Source: Oscillospiraceae bacterium (GTDB lineage Bacteria; Bacillota; Clostridia; Oscillospirales; Ruminococcaceae). From it: a stretch of DNA of 34,171 nt. The notes under the pieces were generated by a model. It had not been told where the DNA came from and did no database searches. It worked only from the letters and a program-made list of their open reading frames with translations. Where the stretch lies: assembly GCA_031280965.1 (NCBI GenBank), contig JAITFZ010000019.1, positions 1 through 34,171 of the forward strand. The letters run 5' to 3'. The translations under genes were made by a program, and so were the position numbers. Shown in pieces: positions 6,591-15,516 of this stretch. Each line of letters opens with the position of its first letter. Position 1 is the stretch's first letter.

Positions 6591-8809
6591 TAAATTGTTT
6601 CAGCTGCTTCGCCGCCAACGGCTTCATCGCCGTGAACAGGAAGCTCGCCGGTGCTTTCGTCGGGCTTCTTGTCATCGTCGGAATATACAACCTCCAACTG
6701 CTCACGCGGAGATGAATCACTGTCGCCGCTGTCAATAACTTCCTGCAAATCGGCGGGAATGTCGTTTTCTGTGCTTACATCATCGTCAGACGCAACAGGG
6801 GCTTCTTCGGGTAATGGTTCAAGAAGCTCTTTTATAGAAAGGCTGATTCTGCCTTTTTCTTCGTCTATATCGGTAATTTTTGCGTCCACCTTTTGCCCCA
6901 CGGTCAGTACCTGTGCAACGTTGGAAACCCTTTCTCTCGCAATCTGCGAAATGTGAATCAATCCGTCAACACCCGGCATAATCTGCGCAAAGGCGCCGAA
7001 CGGGGTTAAACTCACGACTTCAACATTAACGACATCGCCTATATTAAAGTCCTTCGCGAAGTTTGCCCACGGATTAGCGTCAGGGTCTTTCGCGCCGAGG
7101 GAAACCCGCCTTCTTTCGGGGTCGAAGCTCTTGACGTAAACATCAAGTTTGTCGCCGATTGAAACTATTTCTTTCGGGTGCCTTACGCGACTCCATGTAA
7201 GCTCGGAAAGATGAACCATGCCGTCCACGCCGCCGAGGTCAACGAAAACGCCGTAGCTTTCGATAGATTTAACTTCGCCCTTATAACGTTTGCCTTCCGC
7301 GATTTCGCCCCAGAACACTTCTTTTTTCGCGTCGTTTTCTTCTTTTAAGGCGGCACGGACTGAGCCGACTATACGACCTCTGCTCTCGTTAACTTCGATT
7401 ATCTTAAACCTGACTTCTTTCCTTGCTAAGTCTTCAAGCCTACCGTTTTTCGGTACGCCGCTCTGCGACGCCGGCACGAAAACCTTTGCGCCCTCACAGG
7501 TGACGATTAAACCGCCCTTAACCACAGCCGCGACATTGCCGGTAAGGGTTGCGTTGTTGGTTTCGGCTTCGGCGATTTTCTGAAGACCGAGGGCGGAATC
7601 AACCTTCTTCTTAGAGAGATAAACAACACCTTCGGCATCGTTGATTGAAATAACCACACATTCAATTTCATCACCGGACTTAACAATTTCCGTAGGCAGT
7701 TTTGACGAGTCGTTTGACAGCTCGTCCGCGGGTATGTAGCCCGAATGTTTTGTGCCGATGTCAACCACGACCTCGCTTCTGTTCACAGACACAACCGAAG
7801 CCCTGACCCTGTTCCCTATATATACTCTTTTGAAGGTTTTGTCAACCTCCGCCATAAAATCAATTTCACCCGTTACGTCGGTAGTGTCAACGCTATCCGT
7901 TTCGATAACGCCCTTTAATTCTTCGCTCATAATACTATGAACCTCCTCGATTTTTTCCGCAGGCGTTGAAGCCCCTGCCGCTATTCCGACCCCGATAGTC
8001 ACAGTGCCGGTTCTCCTTTTTTTAGCCAGAAGAACTTTTATTTTATCCGTTTCAAGCTGACCTGCATTCTCGATAAAAAGCGTTTGGCATTTCTTTTTAC
8101 ATATGTCTGCAAGCTTTCTTGAGTTACTGCTTTCGGGGGAGCCAAGCACGACCATAAGGTCGCATTTGCCCGAGAGAATTTCGGCTTCTTCCTGTCGCAG
8201 GGTAGTTGTACTACATATTGTATCAAAAATTTGCAGATTTGTACAGTGCTTTTTGAGAAATTCTTTATAATCTCGCCACTTTGACAGAACAAACGTTGTT
8301 TGCGCCACAAGTATTAGTGCATTATGACGAAACCCGGTGTCGTGATTATCGCTTTTCGTAAGTTCTTTTAAATCCGCAACAGAGTTCACTGTAAAACAAG
8401 CGGCATTTTTTGCCGTATGCCCTCTGATTCCTTTAACTTCGGGGTGCGTTTTATCTCCCGCAATTATAACCCCGCAACCTTCATTCGACATTTTTGCAAC
8501 GATTTTGTGAATTTTCGCGACATGAGGGCAGGTCATGTCCTCATAAGTCAGCCCGAGAGCGGCAATTTCCGCGTATTCGTCCGCGCCTATTCCGTGGCTT
8601 CTAATCATCAGCGTTCTGTCGCGGGGGCAGTCTGCTATTCTGTCGATTTTAAGCATACCGCGACTTTCGAGTTCTCTCAGAACATCGTTGTTGTGAATCA
8701 GCTCACCACAGACCGCACCTTTGCCTGCGAGTTCTTTTGCGCGTTCAACCGCGCGCTTCACACCATAACACATGCCTGCGTTTTTTGCAGTTATGATTTC
8801 AACCCTCAT
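6590..8809 (-). CDS. ispH: IspH-ribosomal protein S1 fusion: HMBPP reductase with four S1 domains
   Basis: This 739-residue fusion starts with a complete IspH domain (about 1-285) and continues with four S1 RNA-binding domains (about 320-660) and an acidic tail. IspH catalyses the last MEP-pathway step, reducing HMBPP to IPP and DMAPP with a 4Fe-4S cluster. The three cluster cysteines are Cys14 (GMCYGVKRA), Cys94 (TCPHVAKIH) and Cys199 (TICSTTTLRQ). His39, His72, His122 and Glu124 of the active site are also present. The S1 repeats (for example GYIPADELS, GMVHLSELTW and GLIHISQIA) are of ribosomal-protein-S1 type. Such fusions are known in Clostridia, where the second part serves as RpsA. The gene follows plsC by 16 nt and overlaps folC by one base. 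The upstream Shine-Dalgarno site is weak, pointing to operon-dependent translation. Confidence 0.95.
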   Translation of the reverse strand: MRVEIITAKNAGMCYGVKRAVERAKELAGKGAVCGELIHNNDVLRELESRGMLKIDRIADCPRDRTLMIRSHGIGADEYAEIAALGLTYEDMTCPHVAKIHKIVAKMSNEGCGVIIAGDKTHPEVKGIRGHTAKNAACFTVNSVADLKELTKSDNHDTGFRHNALILVAQTTFVLSKWRDYKEFLKKHCTNLQIFDTICSTTTLRQEEAEILSGKCDLMVVLGSPESSNSRKLADICKKKCQTLFIENAGQLETDKIKVLLAKKRRTGTVTIGVGIAAGASTPAEKIEEVHSIMSEELKGVIETDSVDTTDVTGEIDFMAEVDKTFKRVYIGNRVRASVVSVNRSEVVVDIGTKHSGYIPADELSNDSSKLPTEIVKSGDEIECVVISINDAEGVVYLSKKKVDSALGLQKIAEAETNNATLTGNVAAVVKGGLIVTCEGAKVFVPASQSGVPKNGRLEDLARKEVRFKIIEVNESRGRIVGSVRAALKEENDAKKEVFWGEIAEGKRYKGEVKSIESYGVFVDLGGVDGMVHLSELTWSRVRHPKEIVSIGDKLDVYVKSFDPERRRVSLGAKDPDANPWANFAKDFNIGDVVNVEVVSLTPFGAFAQIMPGVDGLIHISQIARERVSNVAQVLTVGQKVDAKITDIDEEKGRISLSIKELLEPLPEEAPVASDDDVSTENDIPADLQEVIDSGDSDSSPREQLEVVYSDDDKKPDESTGELPVHGDEAVGGEAAETI

Positions 8810-8825
8810 GTATTTTTCCCGTTAA

Positions 8826-9443
8826 TCATTGATTTATGCTTTCATAAATTTGTTGCTGAAGTTCTTTAACCGCGCCCATGACCCGCTCGGATACGCGCTT
8901 GATTTGCTTTCTGTCCTGCCCCTCAATAACAAGCTCGCTTGCCGGAATCATATCGCCGACCGCATAGTCAACCCGCTTCTTATCGTTATTAAGCCCGTAC
9001 ATCAAGCAAACGGGGAGAATAGGCGCGTTCGCCATTGCGGCAATCATTGCAACGCCGCTCTTCCCTCTGCCGATTGTGCCGTCTTTTGAGCGGGTTCCTT
9101 CCGGAAATATGACAAAAATTCTGCCGCGCTTTATGTCATCGAAGGCTTTTTGTAACGCCTTTTCGCTGTCTGTGCCGCGCATAACGGGAAATGCCCCGCA
9201 CCGTCTGATTAACCACGCGAACAGCGGCTTCTCAAACAGCTCGGCTTTAGCCATAAATGAAAATTTTCCCGTTATATATGAAGCAATCATCGGCGGGTCC
9301 CAGTAGTACTGGTGGTTGCAGGCAATGATGAAGCCGCCTTTCTTAGAAATTTTCCCGGGCGGGATTTTTTCCTTGTTGTGAAAGTAAAGTCTGAACTTAC
9401 GGTTCATATAAATTTGCAGAATTCTGCGAGCGATTAAATACAT
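8826..9443 (-). CDS. plsC: 1-acyl-sn-glycerol-3-phosphate acyltransferase
   Basis: The 205-residue membrane-associated enzyme acylates lysophosphatidate to phosphatidate in phospholipid synthesis. The catalytic HX4D motif is His44-Asp49 in NHQYYWD, and the substrate-binding motif is FPEGTRS (113-119), followed by GKSGVAMIA. The start codon directly follows the cmk stop codon with no gap. The cmk-plsC-ispH order is a common clostridial arrangement. Confidence 0.93.
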   Translation of the reverse strand: MYLIARRILQIYMNRKFRLYFHNKEKIPPGKISKKGGFIIACNHQYYWDPPMIASYITGKFSFMAKAELFEKPLFAWLIRRCGAFPVMRGTDSEKALQKAFDDIKRGRIFVIFPEGTRSKDGTIGRGKSGVAMIAAMANAPILPVCLMYGLNNDKKRVDYAVGDMIPASELVIEGQDRKQIKRVSERVMGAVKELQQQIYESINQ

Positions 9444-10109
9444 TTAAAACCTCGTTTTAATTATTTCCATGATACGTTCAACAGATTCATCGAAAGTATA
9501 CCCTGTCGTATCTAAAAGAATAGCATCGTCAGCCTGTTTAAGCGGCGCGTGAGTACGGGAGGAATCGTCCCTGTCCCGTTTTTCAAGGTCGGCTAAAACA
9601 TCATCGAAATTCACATCTGAACCTTTGGCGATAAGCTCGTCATAACGGCGTTTTGCACGTTCACGCGGGTCGGCGGCAAGGAAAATCTTAACATCGGCAT
9701 TCGGGAGAATCACAGTGCCTATATCTCTGCCGTCCATGATTACGCTGTTTTTTGCCGCAAAGTCCCGCTGCAAATCAAGCAGAAACGTTCGCACCGCGCC
9801 ATAAGACGAAACTTTAGACGCGAGCATGGAAGCGTCGGGAGTGCGGATTCTGTCGGTTATGTCGCCGCTGTTTATTATTATGCGCTGAACGCCGCTGATT
9901 AATTTTATTTCAAGCGCGATTTTCGGGAGTACAGCCGCAACGGCGTCTTCATCGTAGGCGTCGGTGCCGTTTTCCTTGCACCAAACGCCAATAGCGCGGT
10001 AAAGCGCGCCGGTGTCCATATAGACAATGCCGAGACGACCGGCACATTCTTTGGCAATTGTACTTTTCCCAGCGCCTACAGGCCCGTCAATTGCAATTTG
10101 TATTTGCAT
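9444..10109 (-). CDS. cmk: Cytidylate kinase
   Basis: The 221-residue enzyme phosphorylates CMP and dCMP with ATP. The P-loop is GPVGAGKS (residues 9-16), followed by YMDTGALYRA; MDGRDIGTVILPNADVKIFL and the lid region AKRRYDELIAKG are also diagnostic. The start at 10109 gives the canonical MQIQIAIDGP N-terminus and has GAGG about 9 nt upstream. An in-frame TTG at 10124 would add five residues and is less likely. Upstream, 10123-10142 resembles the shared leader segment of glmU, rnr and bioY with two mismatches in 20. Confidence 0.94.
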   Translation of the reverse strand: MQIQIAIDGPVGAGKSTIAKECAGRLGIVYMDTGALYRAIGVWCKENGTDAYDEDAVAAVLPKIALEIKLISGVQRIIINSGDITDRIRTPDASMLASKVSSYGAVRTFLLDLQRDFAAKNSVIMDGRDIGTVILPNADVKIFLAADPRERAKRRYDELIAKGSDVNFDDVLADLEKRDRDDSSRTHAPLKQADDAILLDTTGYTFDESVERIMEIIKTRF

Positions 10110-10173
10110 TTTATTATTCCTCAAGTCCTTCCTTCATCAACGTTGTACTTTATTTCAAACTTTGCATTTTCCT

Positions 10174-11133
10174 CTAATTAAACAAAGGCGAAATAGGTTT
10201 ATCCATGTAAATCCGCTCCACCGCCTGCGCGAACACGCCGGATACCGGCAAAAACAGCAGTTTATCCGCTTTCTTTTCCGGCGGGATTATTATAGTGTCA
10301 AGCATTACGATTTCTTTTATATACGACTTCTCTATTCTTTCAATCGCGTTCCCCGAAAGAACCCCGTGCGTGGCGGCGGCGTAAACTTCCTTTGCCCCGC
10401 CCTGCTCAATCACGGCGGCGGCGGCATTGCACAGCGTTCCCGCCGTGTCAATCATATCGTCAACTATTATGACTGTTTTATCCTTAACATCGCCGATTAT
10501 GTTCATAATTTCGCTGACATTTGCTCTTTGTCTGCGCTTATCAATAATCGCAAGCCCGACACCGACACGATGGGAGAAGTTCCGCGCCCTTGTCACCGAG
10601 CCCAAATCGGGCGAAACGGCAATCGTATAATCAAGGCTTTCTTTAAATCTGTCCTTGAAATACGGCGCCAATATGGACATTCCCTGTAAGTCATCTACGG
10701 GGATACCGAAAAAGCCCTGAATTTGCGGGGAGTGTAAATCCATCGTGAGGATTCTGTCGGCGCCCGCAACGGTGATTAAATCCGCCACAAGCCGCGCAGA
10801 AATAGGGTCTCGCGCCTTAGACTTTCTGTCCTGTCTTGAATATCCGAAGTACGGCACAACGGCAGTGATTCTGCCTGCGCTCGCCCGCTTGAACGCATCA
10901 ATCATGATAAGCAGTTCCATGATATTATCGTTAACAGGCTGTGAGGTTGACTGCACAACGAACACGTCGAAACCGCGGACGCTTTCGTTAATGTTTACCG
11001 CGATTTCTCCGTCGCAGAATGTCGTAACGTCGGAATCACCGAGCGGAATACCGAGCGCGCCCGCCATTTCCCTGGCGAGGCGCGGGTTAGAGTTCGCGGT
11101 GAAGATTTTCATGTCCCTGCCGTGAGTGTTCAT
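10174..11133 (-). CDS. prs: Ribose-phosphate pyrophosphokinase (PRPP synthetase)
   Basis: The 319-residue enzyme makes PRPP from ribose 5-phosphate and ATP, feeding purine, pyrimidine, histidine and NAD synthesis. Diagnostic stretches are FCDGEIAVNINESVRG, VPYFGYSRQDRK, the divalent-metal site TMDLHSPQIQGFF, the flexible-loop residues DKRRQ and the PRPP-binding loop IVDDMIDTAGTL. Length is standard for class I enzymes. AAAGG lies about 9 nt upstream of the ATG; an internal ATG seven codons in (MKIFTANSN) is a possible alternative. It lies 45 nt after glmU, a pairing also seen in Bacillus. Confidence 0.95.
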   Translation of the reverse strand: MNTHGRDMKIFTANSNPRLAREMAGALGIPLGDSDVTTFCDGEIAVNINESVRGFDVFVVQSTSQPVNDNIMELLIMIDAFKRASAGRITAVVPYFGYSRQDRKSKARDPISARLVADLITVAGADRILTMDLHSPQIQGFFGIPVDDLQGMSILAPYFKDRFKESLDYTIAVSPDLGSVTRARNFSHRVGVGLAIIDKRRQRANVSEIMNIIGDVKDKTVIIVDDMIDTAGTLCNAAAAVIEQGGAKEVYAAATHGVLSGNAIERIEKSYIKEIVMLDTIIIPPEKKADKLLFLPVSGVFAQAVERIYMDKPISPLFN

Positions 11134-11178
11134 TGTCTTTTACCTTTCTGTTTTGCGTTTTAGAGCATAATAATGCAA

Positions 11179-12579
11179 TTAATCCGCTTTATCTTTGTTT
11201 AACCTCAATTTATTTTTATACCAATCTTCTTTCACATTAAGCTGTCCGCGCTCGATTGCGAGCGCGCCTGCCGGAACGTTCTTCGCTATAGTCGAGCCTG
11301 CGGCTGTAGTGGCGTTATCGCCTACTTCCACGGGCGCGATTAGGTTGGTATTACAGCCGATAAAGGCATTGTCGCCTATTATAGTACGATGTTTTTCCAA
11401 GCCGTCATAGTTCGCTGTAACCGTGCCGCAACCGAAGTTGACGTTTTTGCCCACATCGCTGTCGCCTATATAGGTTAAATGCGCCAAAGCCGTCCCCTCG
11501 CCTATTTCCGAGTTTTTTATTTCAACAAAGTCGCCGATTTTCACGTTTTTGTGCAATGTAGTGCCGGGGCGTATATGCACAAACGGCCCCGCTTTCACAT
11601 TATCGTGAATAACCGCGTCAAAAGCCTGAACGCTGTTCAAAGTCACATTATCGCCTATTTTGCAGTCGCTGATTTGGGTGTTCGGGCCGATTACACAGCC
11701 GCTTCCGATTTCGGTCTGCCCCCTTATAATCGTATTCGGCATAAGCAGTGTATCCCGCGCAATCTTGACGTCTTTGCCTATGATTACATTATGCCCGATT
11801 ATATCCACGCCCGCGACATAATGACGGTTGTTTATCATTTCGGTCATCATGTCATTAAGCTTGCGGAGCTGTCTTCGGTCGTTCGCGCCTAAAACTATTA
11901 TGCTGTCGTTCGCCATATAAGTTGACGCGCTTTTCACGAGCAGTTCCACTGTATCGGTCAGGTAAAACTCCCCGCTTTTATTGTTATCCCGAAGCTGCGG
12001 AAGCGCCCATATGAGCCGCTCCGACTTGAACCAATAAGCGCCGCTGTTTACCTCGGTTATTTTAAGTTCGTCGGGCGTACAGTCTTTCATTTCAACAATA
12101 GCCGAGAGCAAATTCGTGTTTTTATCACGCTTAACCCTGCCGTAATTCCCCGCCGGGTCAACGTTGGCTGTAATCACCGTAACATCGCTGTCCCTTGATT
12201 TATGAAGTTCATAAGCGGCGTTGATTGTACCCGCGTCCATAAACGGCGCGTCGCCGCATAAAACTAATACATCGCCGCCGTCGTCGGAAAACTCGCGGAG
12301 CATTTTTTCCGCCTGCATAACAGCATGACCGGTACCTTTTCTTTCCTCCTGTAAAAACGTGCGGTACTGCCCTTTGCTTTCAAGATATTCCGCGACCTGA
12401 ATCGCACTGCTGCCTGTGATAACGCCCACGTTCTCATCTTTGATTCCCGCATTTCTGACAGAATCCAAAACCCAGCCGAGCATAGGTTCAAAAAGCACGG
12501 TCATAAGCACCTTGGGATTAGCGGAATTCATGCGCTTTCCATCGCCGGCGGCAAGAATAATACAACATCTTTTGTCCAT
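11179..12579 (-). CDS. glmU: Bifunctional GlmU: UDP-GlcNAc pyrophosphorylase / GlcN-1-P acetyltransferase
   Basis: The 466-residue enzyme acetylates glucosamine 1-phosphate and then uridylylates it to UDP-GlcNAc, the peptidoglycan precursor. The N-terminal nucleotidyltransferase has LAAGDGKRM (residues 9-17), GTGHAVMQAE and CGDAPF. The C-terminal half is a left-handed beta-helix of hexapeptide repeats with HLTYIGDSDVG and GCGTVTANYDG of the acetyltransferase site. The start at 12579 gives the canonical MDKRCCIILAAG N-terminus. The reading frame stays open upstream through the peptide VKKGLYEN, which is shared with the rnr and bioY leaders, so an extended start cannot be fully excluded. It is the first gene of the core operon and is preceded by a structured leader. 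Confidence 0.94.
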   Translation of the reverse strand: MDKRCCIILAAGDGKRMNSANPKVLMTVLFEPMLGWVLDSVRNAGIKDENVGVITGSSAIQVAEYLESKGQYRTFLQEERKGTGHAVMQAEKMLREFSDDGGDVLVLCGDAPFMDAGTINAAYELHKSRDSDVTVITANVDPAGNYGRVKRDKNTNLLSAIVEMKDCTPDELKITEVNSGAYWFKSERLIWALPQLRDNNKSGEFYLTDTVELLVKSASTYMANDSIIVLGANDRRQLRKLNDMMTEMINNRHYVAGVDIIGHNVIIGKDVKIARDTLLMPNTIIRGQTEIGSGCVIGPNTQISDCKIGDNVTLNSVQAFDAVIHDNVKAGPFVHIRPGTTLHKNVKIGDFVEIKNSEIGEGTALAHLTYIGDSDVGKNVNFGCGTVTANYDGLEKHRTIIGDNAFIGCNTNLIAPVEVGDNATTAAGSTIAKNVPAGALAIERGQLNVKEDWYKNKLRLNKDKAD

Positions 12580-12686
12580 ATTTTCATAAAGTCCTTTCTT
12601 CACAAACAGAGGATAGCTTCGTTTTAAAACGAAGCGAAAATAACGACGTCCTCCGCACATCGAAAAATAAATTTCGCAATTACCTG
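12580..12686 (-). promoter_or_regulatory. glmU leader: copy 1 of a shared structured 5' element
   Basis: Read in the gene direction, the leader starts with CAGGTAATTGC (12686-12676). After 72 nt comes GTGAAGAAAGGACTTTAT just before the start codon. In between, CGGAGGA (12655-12649) pairs with TCCTCTG (12613-12607, one G-U). These enclose a perfect 20-nt palindrome at 12616-12635 that can form a hairpin. The same order of parts occurs before rnr and bioY. Function unknown; an RNA switch, a protein-binding leader or a dispersed repeat are all possible. Confidence 0.55.
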
Positions 12687-12709
12687 ATTTAAATATAAAC
12701 CGCCCTGCC

Positions 12710-14389
12710 CTAAGAATTCAAATATTTTTGCAGGGTTTTGCGTACCGCGCCTGCCCCTTCAATCAATTCCCCGAACATGTCCTCGACCTTTTCGCCGAGC
12801 CCCGCTTCGTAAAGATTCACGCCGAAAATCCGTGCGTCCTCAAGAATCGGGCGGATTCGTTCACGATAACTTACAGGAGCGGGCAGTAATTCGCCCGATA
12901 TATTAGTTTGTTCCGGGGGATTTTCATCGTCCGTAATGCCGAATCTCACGTGTTTTATATGTGAATTGAGCGGCAGAAACAACGGGTCGGGGCTGACTTC
13001 CATACTGTTTCCGTTGTCGCAGACACCCATAAGATATCGCAGCCATGCCGCGAAAACAAGAGGAATAAGCTTCAGGTTCGCAATGTCAAGGTCGGAGCGG
13101 TCGAGATAGGCTTTAACGGTTTCGCCGAACCGTATCGGGAGTTTTTGCGAGGTGTCCGTGGCGATTCTCTGCGGCGTGTCGGGCAGGAAAGGATTCGGGA
13201 GCCGCACGTTTATGACCTCGGCAAGAAACTTCCCCGGACTGATTATGACAGGGTCAACAACTGACGGCAAGCCTTCTTCGTAACCGATTTTTTCGACAAG
13301 CTTTTTCAAGTCCGGGTCTTTCATTTCCTCGCTGATTTTATTGTAACCGAGCAGACAGCCGAAAATCGCAAGCGCGGTGTGAAGCGGGTTAAGGCAGGTG
13401 CAGACTTTCATCTTCTCGGTTTTATCAACAGTTTCGCGGTCGGTGAAAATAATTCCCGCCTTGTCGAGCGGCGGTCTGCCGTTCGGGAAAGCGTCTTCTA
13501 CAACCAAATACTCGGTTTCCTCTGCGTTCACAAAAGGCGCGGCATAGGAATTCTTGGAGGTAACTATAGTCGCCATGCCGCAAATTCCGCTGTCCTCAAG
13601 CATTTTCTTTACATCCTTGTGCGGGGCGGGCGTGATTTTGTCAATCATGCTCCACGGGAAAGAAATTTTCTGCGGGTTGTTTATATAAGCAAGGAAGCCT
13701 TTTTGCGCCAAACCGCGCTCCTCCCACTCTTTGGCGAAAGCGGAAACGGCGGCTTTCAGTTTATCGCCGTTATGGGAGCAGTTGTCCATGCTGACAAGGG
13801 CAAGCGCGTCGGCGCTATGCTTATAACGCTCATAAAGCAACGCGGCGATTCTGCCCATGTAGCTTCGGGGGGCTTCCGTGCCGTTCTCAAAATCGTACAG
13901 TATATCGGGCGGGGTTTCCTTAGCGGCGCTTTGCAATGAATAACCCTTTTCGGTAATCGTAAAGCTCGCCATTTGCAAACTTTCGGCGCGGAAGATTTCT
14001 TTAAGGCGGCTGAAGTCCTCGTGGCTTGAACTTGCCTTTAGCGCCTCGGTGATTGACGCGACAGCTTTTTTATCCGCGCTGCCGTCCGACTTTAAAGTCA
14101 CGAGTATGAACAGGCTGTCGAAAGGCGTGAAAGCCATGTCGATGATTTCGTGGTCGAAGCCCTCGGCGGCGATTACGCCCTTGTCGTAAAAGCCCGCTTC
14201 AACAAGCTCCTGACAGGCGCGGGCTAAGTAGGCGCGGAATATATTCCCCGCACCGAAGTGAACCCATGTCGGTGCGGATTTTGTTCTTTCAATAAGCCCG
14301 GCGCGGTCGAAAGCGGGCGGTTTAATATCGGCGGCGAGCCATTTTTCGGTGTTGTCGGAGGAAAATAGGGTGAGGTCATTAAGTTTCAT
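12710..14389 (-). CDS. uxuB: Fructuronate reductase (mannitol dehydrogenase family)
   Basis: The 559-residue polyol/mannonate oxidoreductase interconverts D-fructuronate and D-mannonate with NAD(H). The N-terminal Rossmann region holds WVHFGAGNIFRAYLA. SMDNCSHNGDKL carries the family's Asn/His/Lys catalytic pattern, and the C-terminal helical domain includes CLNPLHTALAIFG. Members also include mannitol and arabinitol dehydrogenases; the choice of UxuB rests on its position behind uxuA and uxaC. The start at 14389 has AAAGGAA 7 nt upstream and overlaps the uxuA stop codon as ATGA; a longer in-frame start would lie deep inside uxuA. It is the last gene of the glucuronate operon. Confidence 0.88.
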   Translation of the reverse strand: MKLNDLTLFSSDNTEKWLAADIKPPAFDRAGLIERTKSAPTWVHFGAGNIFRAYLARACQELVEAGFYDKGVIAAEGFDHEIIDMAFTPFDSLFILVTLKSDGSADKKAVASITEALKASSSHEDFSRLKEIFRAESLQMASFTITEKGYSLQSAAKETPPDILYDFENGTEAPRSYMGRIAALLYERYKHSADALALVSMDNCSHNGDKLKAAVSAFAKEWEERGLAQKGFLAYINNPQKISFPWSMIDKITPAPHKDVKKMLEDSGICGMATIVTSKNSYAAPFVNAEETEYLVVEDAFPNGRPPLDKAGIIFTDRETVDKTEKMKVCTCLNPLHTALAIFGCLLGYNKISEEMKDPDLKKLVEKIGYEEGLPSVVDPVIISPGKFLAEVINVRLPNPFLPDTPQRIATDTSQKLPIRFGETVKAYLDRSDLDIANLKLIPLVFAAWLRYLMGVCDNGNSMEVSPDPLFLPLNSHIKHVRFGITDDENPPEQTNISGELLPAPVSYRERIRPILEDARIFGVNLYEAGLGEKVEDMFGELIEGAGAVRKTLQKYLNS

Positions 14390-15456
14390 GTTGGGGTTCC
14401 TTTCCTGACAGCTTCGAGTAATCCGCTCAGATAACAAATTCCCATCGCCCTGTCGTACAGTCCGTAACCGGGCATAGACTTTTCACCCCACACCATTCTT
14501 CCGTGGTCGGGGCGAACCGCGCCGGTGAAGCCGATGTCGTAAAACGCCTTCATAATCTCGTACATGTCAAGCGAGCCGTCTTCCGACAAATGCGCGGCTT
14601 CATCGAACTTCCTGTAACCGAGATACTTTACGTTCCTTACATGCGCGAAGTGGATTTTGCCTTTAAGAGAGCGGATGATGGCGGGAATATCATTGCCGGG
14701 GTCAGAGCCGAGCGAGCCTGTGCATAGCGTAACGCCGTTGCAGGGACCGGGCACTAAGTTCACGAGTGCGTGAAGGTCGTCGTGATTCTTTACAATCCGT
14801 GGCAATCCGAACACGCTCCACGCAGGGTCGTCGGGATGAATCGCCATTTTTATGCCGTATTTCTCACATACAGGCATTATCGCCCGCAGAAAATAACCGA
14901 GATTTTCGCGCAGTTTAACTTCATCTATGCCTTTATAAATCTCGAAAAGCTCCTTGTTGCGCGCCATTCTTTCCGGTTCCCAGCCGGGCAACAGGAAACC
15001 CTCGCTTTTGCTTCCAAGACTTTCGAGCATTTGCTCAAAGTTCATGTTTTCCACAATATCGGCATCATAGGAAAGCACCGTTGAGCCGTCGGGGCGCAGC
15101 TTTGCCAAGTCTGAGCGCGTCCAGTCGAACACCGGCATGAAATTATAACAAACTAAGTTTATGCCCTCTTCGCCGAGCCGCGAAAGGGTCGTGATGTAGT
15201 TTTCTATATACATATCGCGTTCGGGCGTTGCGGCTTTGATGGCGTCGTGGATATTAACGCTCTCTATGCCGGAAATTTCAAGCCCTGCGCGCTCTGCACG
15301 GGCTTTGAGCGCTTTGATGGCGTCAACTTCCCACACCTCGCCGGGCATGGTGTCGTAAAGGGTCGTGATTACGCCGACGACGGCAGGGATTTGCCGGATT
15401 TGTTCGGGGGTGATGGTATCGAACTTATCGCCGAACCAGCGGAAGGTAAATTTCAT
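14386..15456 (-). CDS. uxuA: Mannonate dehydratase
   Basis: The 356-residue TIM-barrel enzyme dehydrates D-mannonate to 2-keto-3-deoxy-D-gluconate and needs a divalent metal. Family features visible are the N-terminal MKFTFRWFGD, GLEISGIESVNIHDAIK, YNFMPVFDWTRSDLA, the metal-site segment MAIHPDDPAWSVFGLPRIV, LCTGSLGSDPGND, and HFAHVRN followed by VRPDHGRMVWGE. AAAGGAGC lies 6 nt before the ATG. It is flanked by uxaC (60-nt gap) and uxuB (4-nt overlap), giving the full route from glucuronate. KDG kinase and aldolase genes are not in the window. Confidence 0.95.
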   Translation of the reverse strand: MKFTFRWFGDKFDTITPEQIRQIPAVVGVITTLYDTMPGEVWEVDAIKALKARAERAGLEISGIESVNIHDAIKAATPERDMYIENYITTLSRLGEEGINLVCYNFMPVFDWTRSDLAKLRPDGSTVLSYDADIVENMNFEQMLESLGSKSEGFLLPGWEPERMARNKELFEIYKGIDEVKLRENLGYFLRAIMPVCEKYGIKMAIHPDDPAWSVFGLPRIVKNHDDLHALVNLVPGPCNGVTLCTGSLGSDPGNDIPAIIRSLKGKIHFAHVRNVKYLGYRKFDEAAHLSEDGSLDMYEIMKAFYDIGFTGAVRPDHGRMVWGEKSMPGYGLYDRAMGICYLSGLLEAVRKGTPT

Positions 15457-15516
15457 AGGGTTGCTCCTTTATAATTAATTTATCAGTCAGACTGTATCTA
15501 TCGTTCCCGTAATTAT

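Noticed and set aside
12616-12635. The 20-nt palindrome before glmU as an intrinsic terminator of uxuB or an attenuator
   Set aside because: The stem is A/T-rich in its core, has no T-run in the gene direction, and lies within the glmU leader beside the ribosome-binding site.
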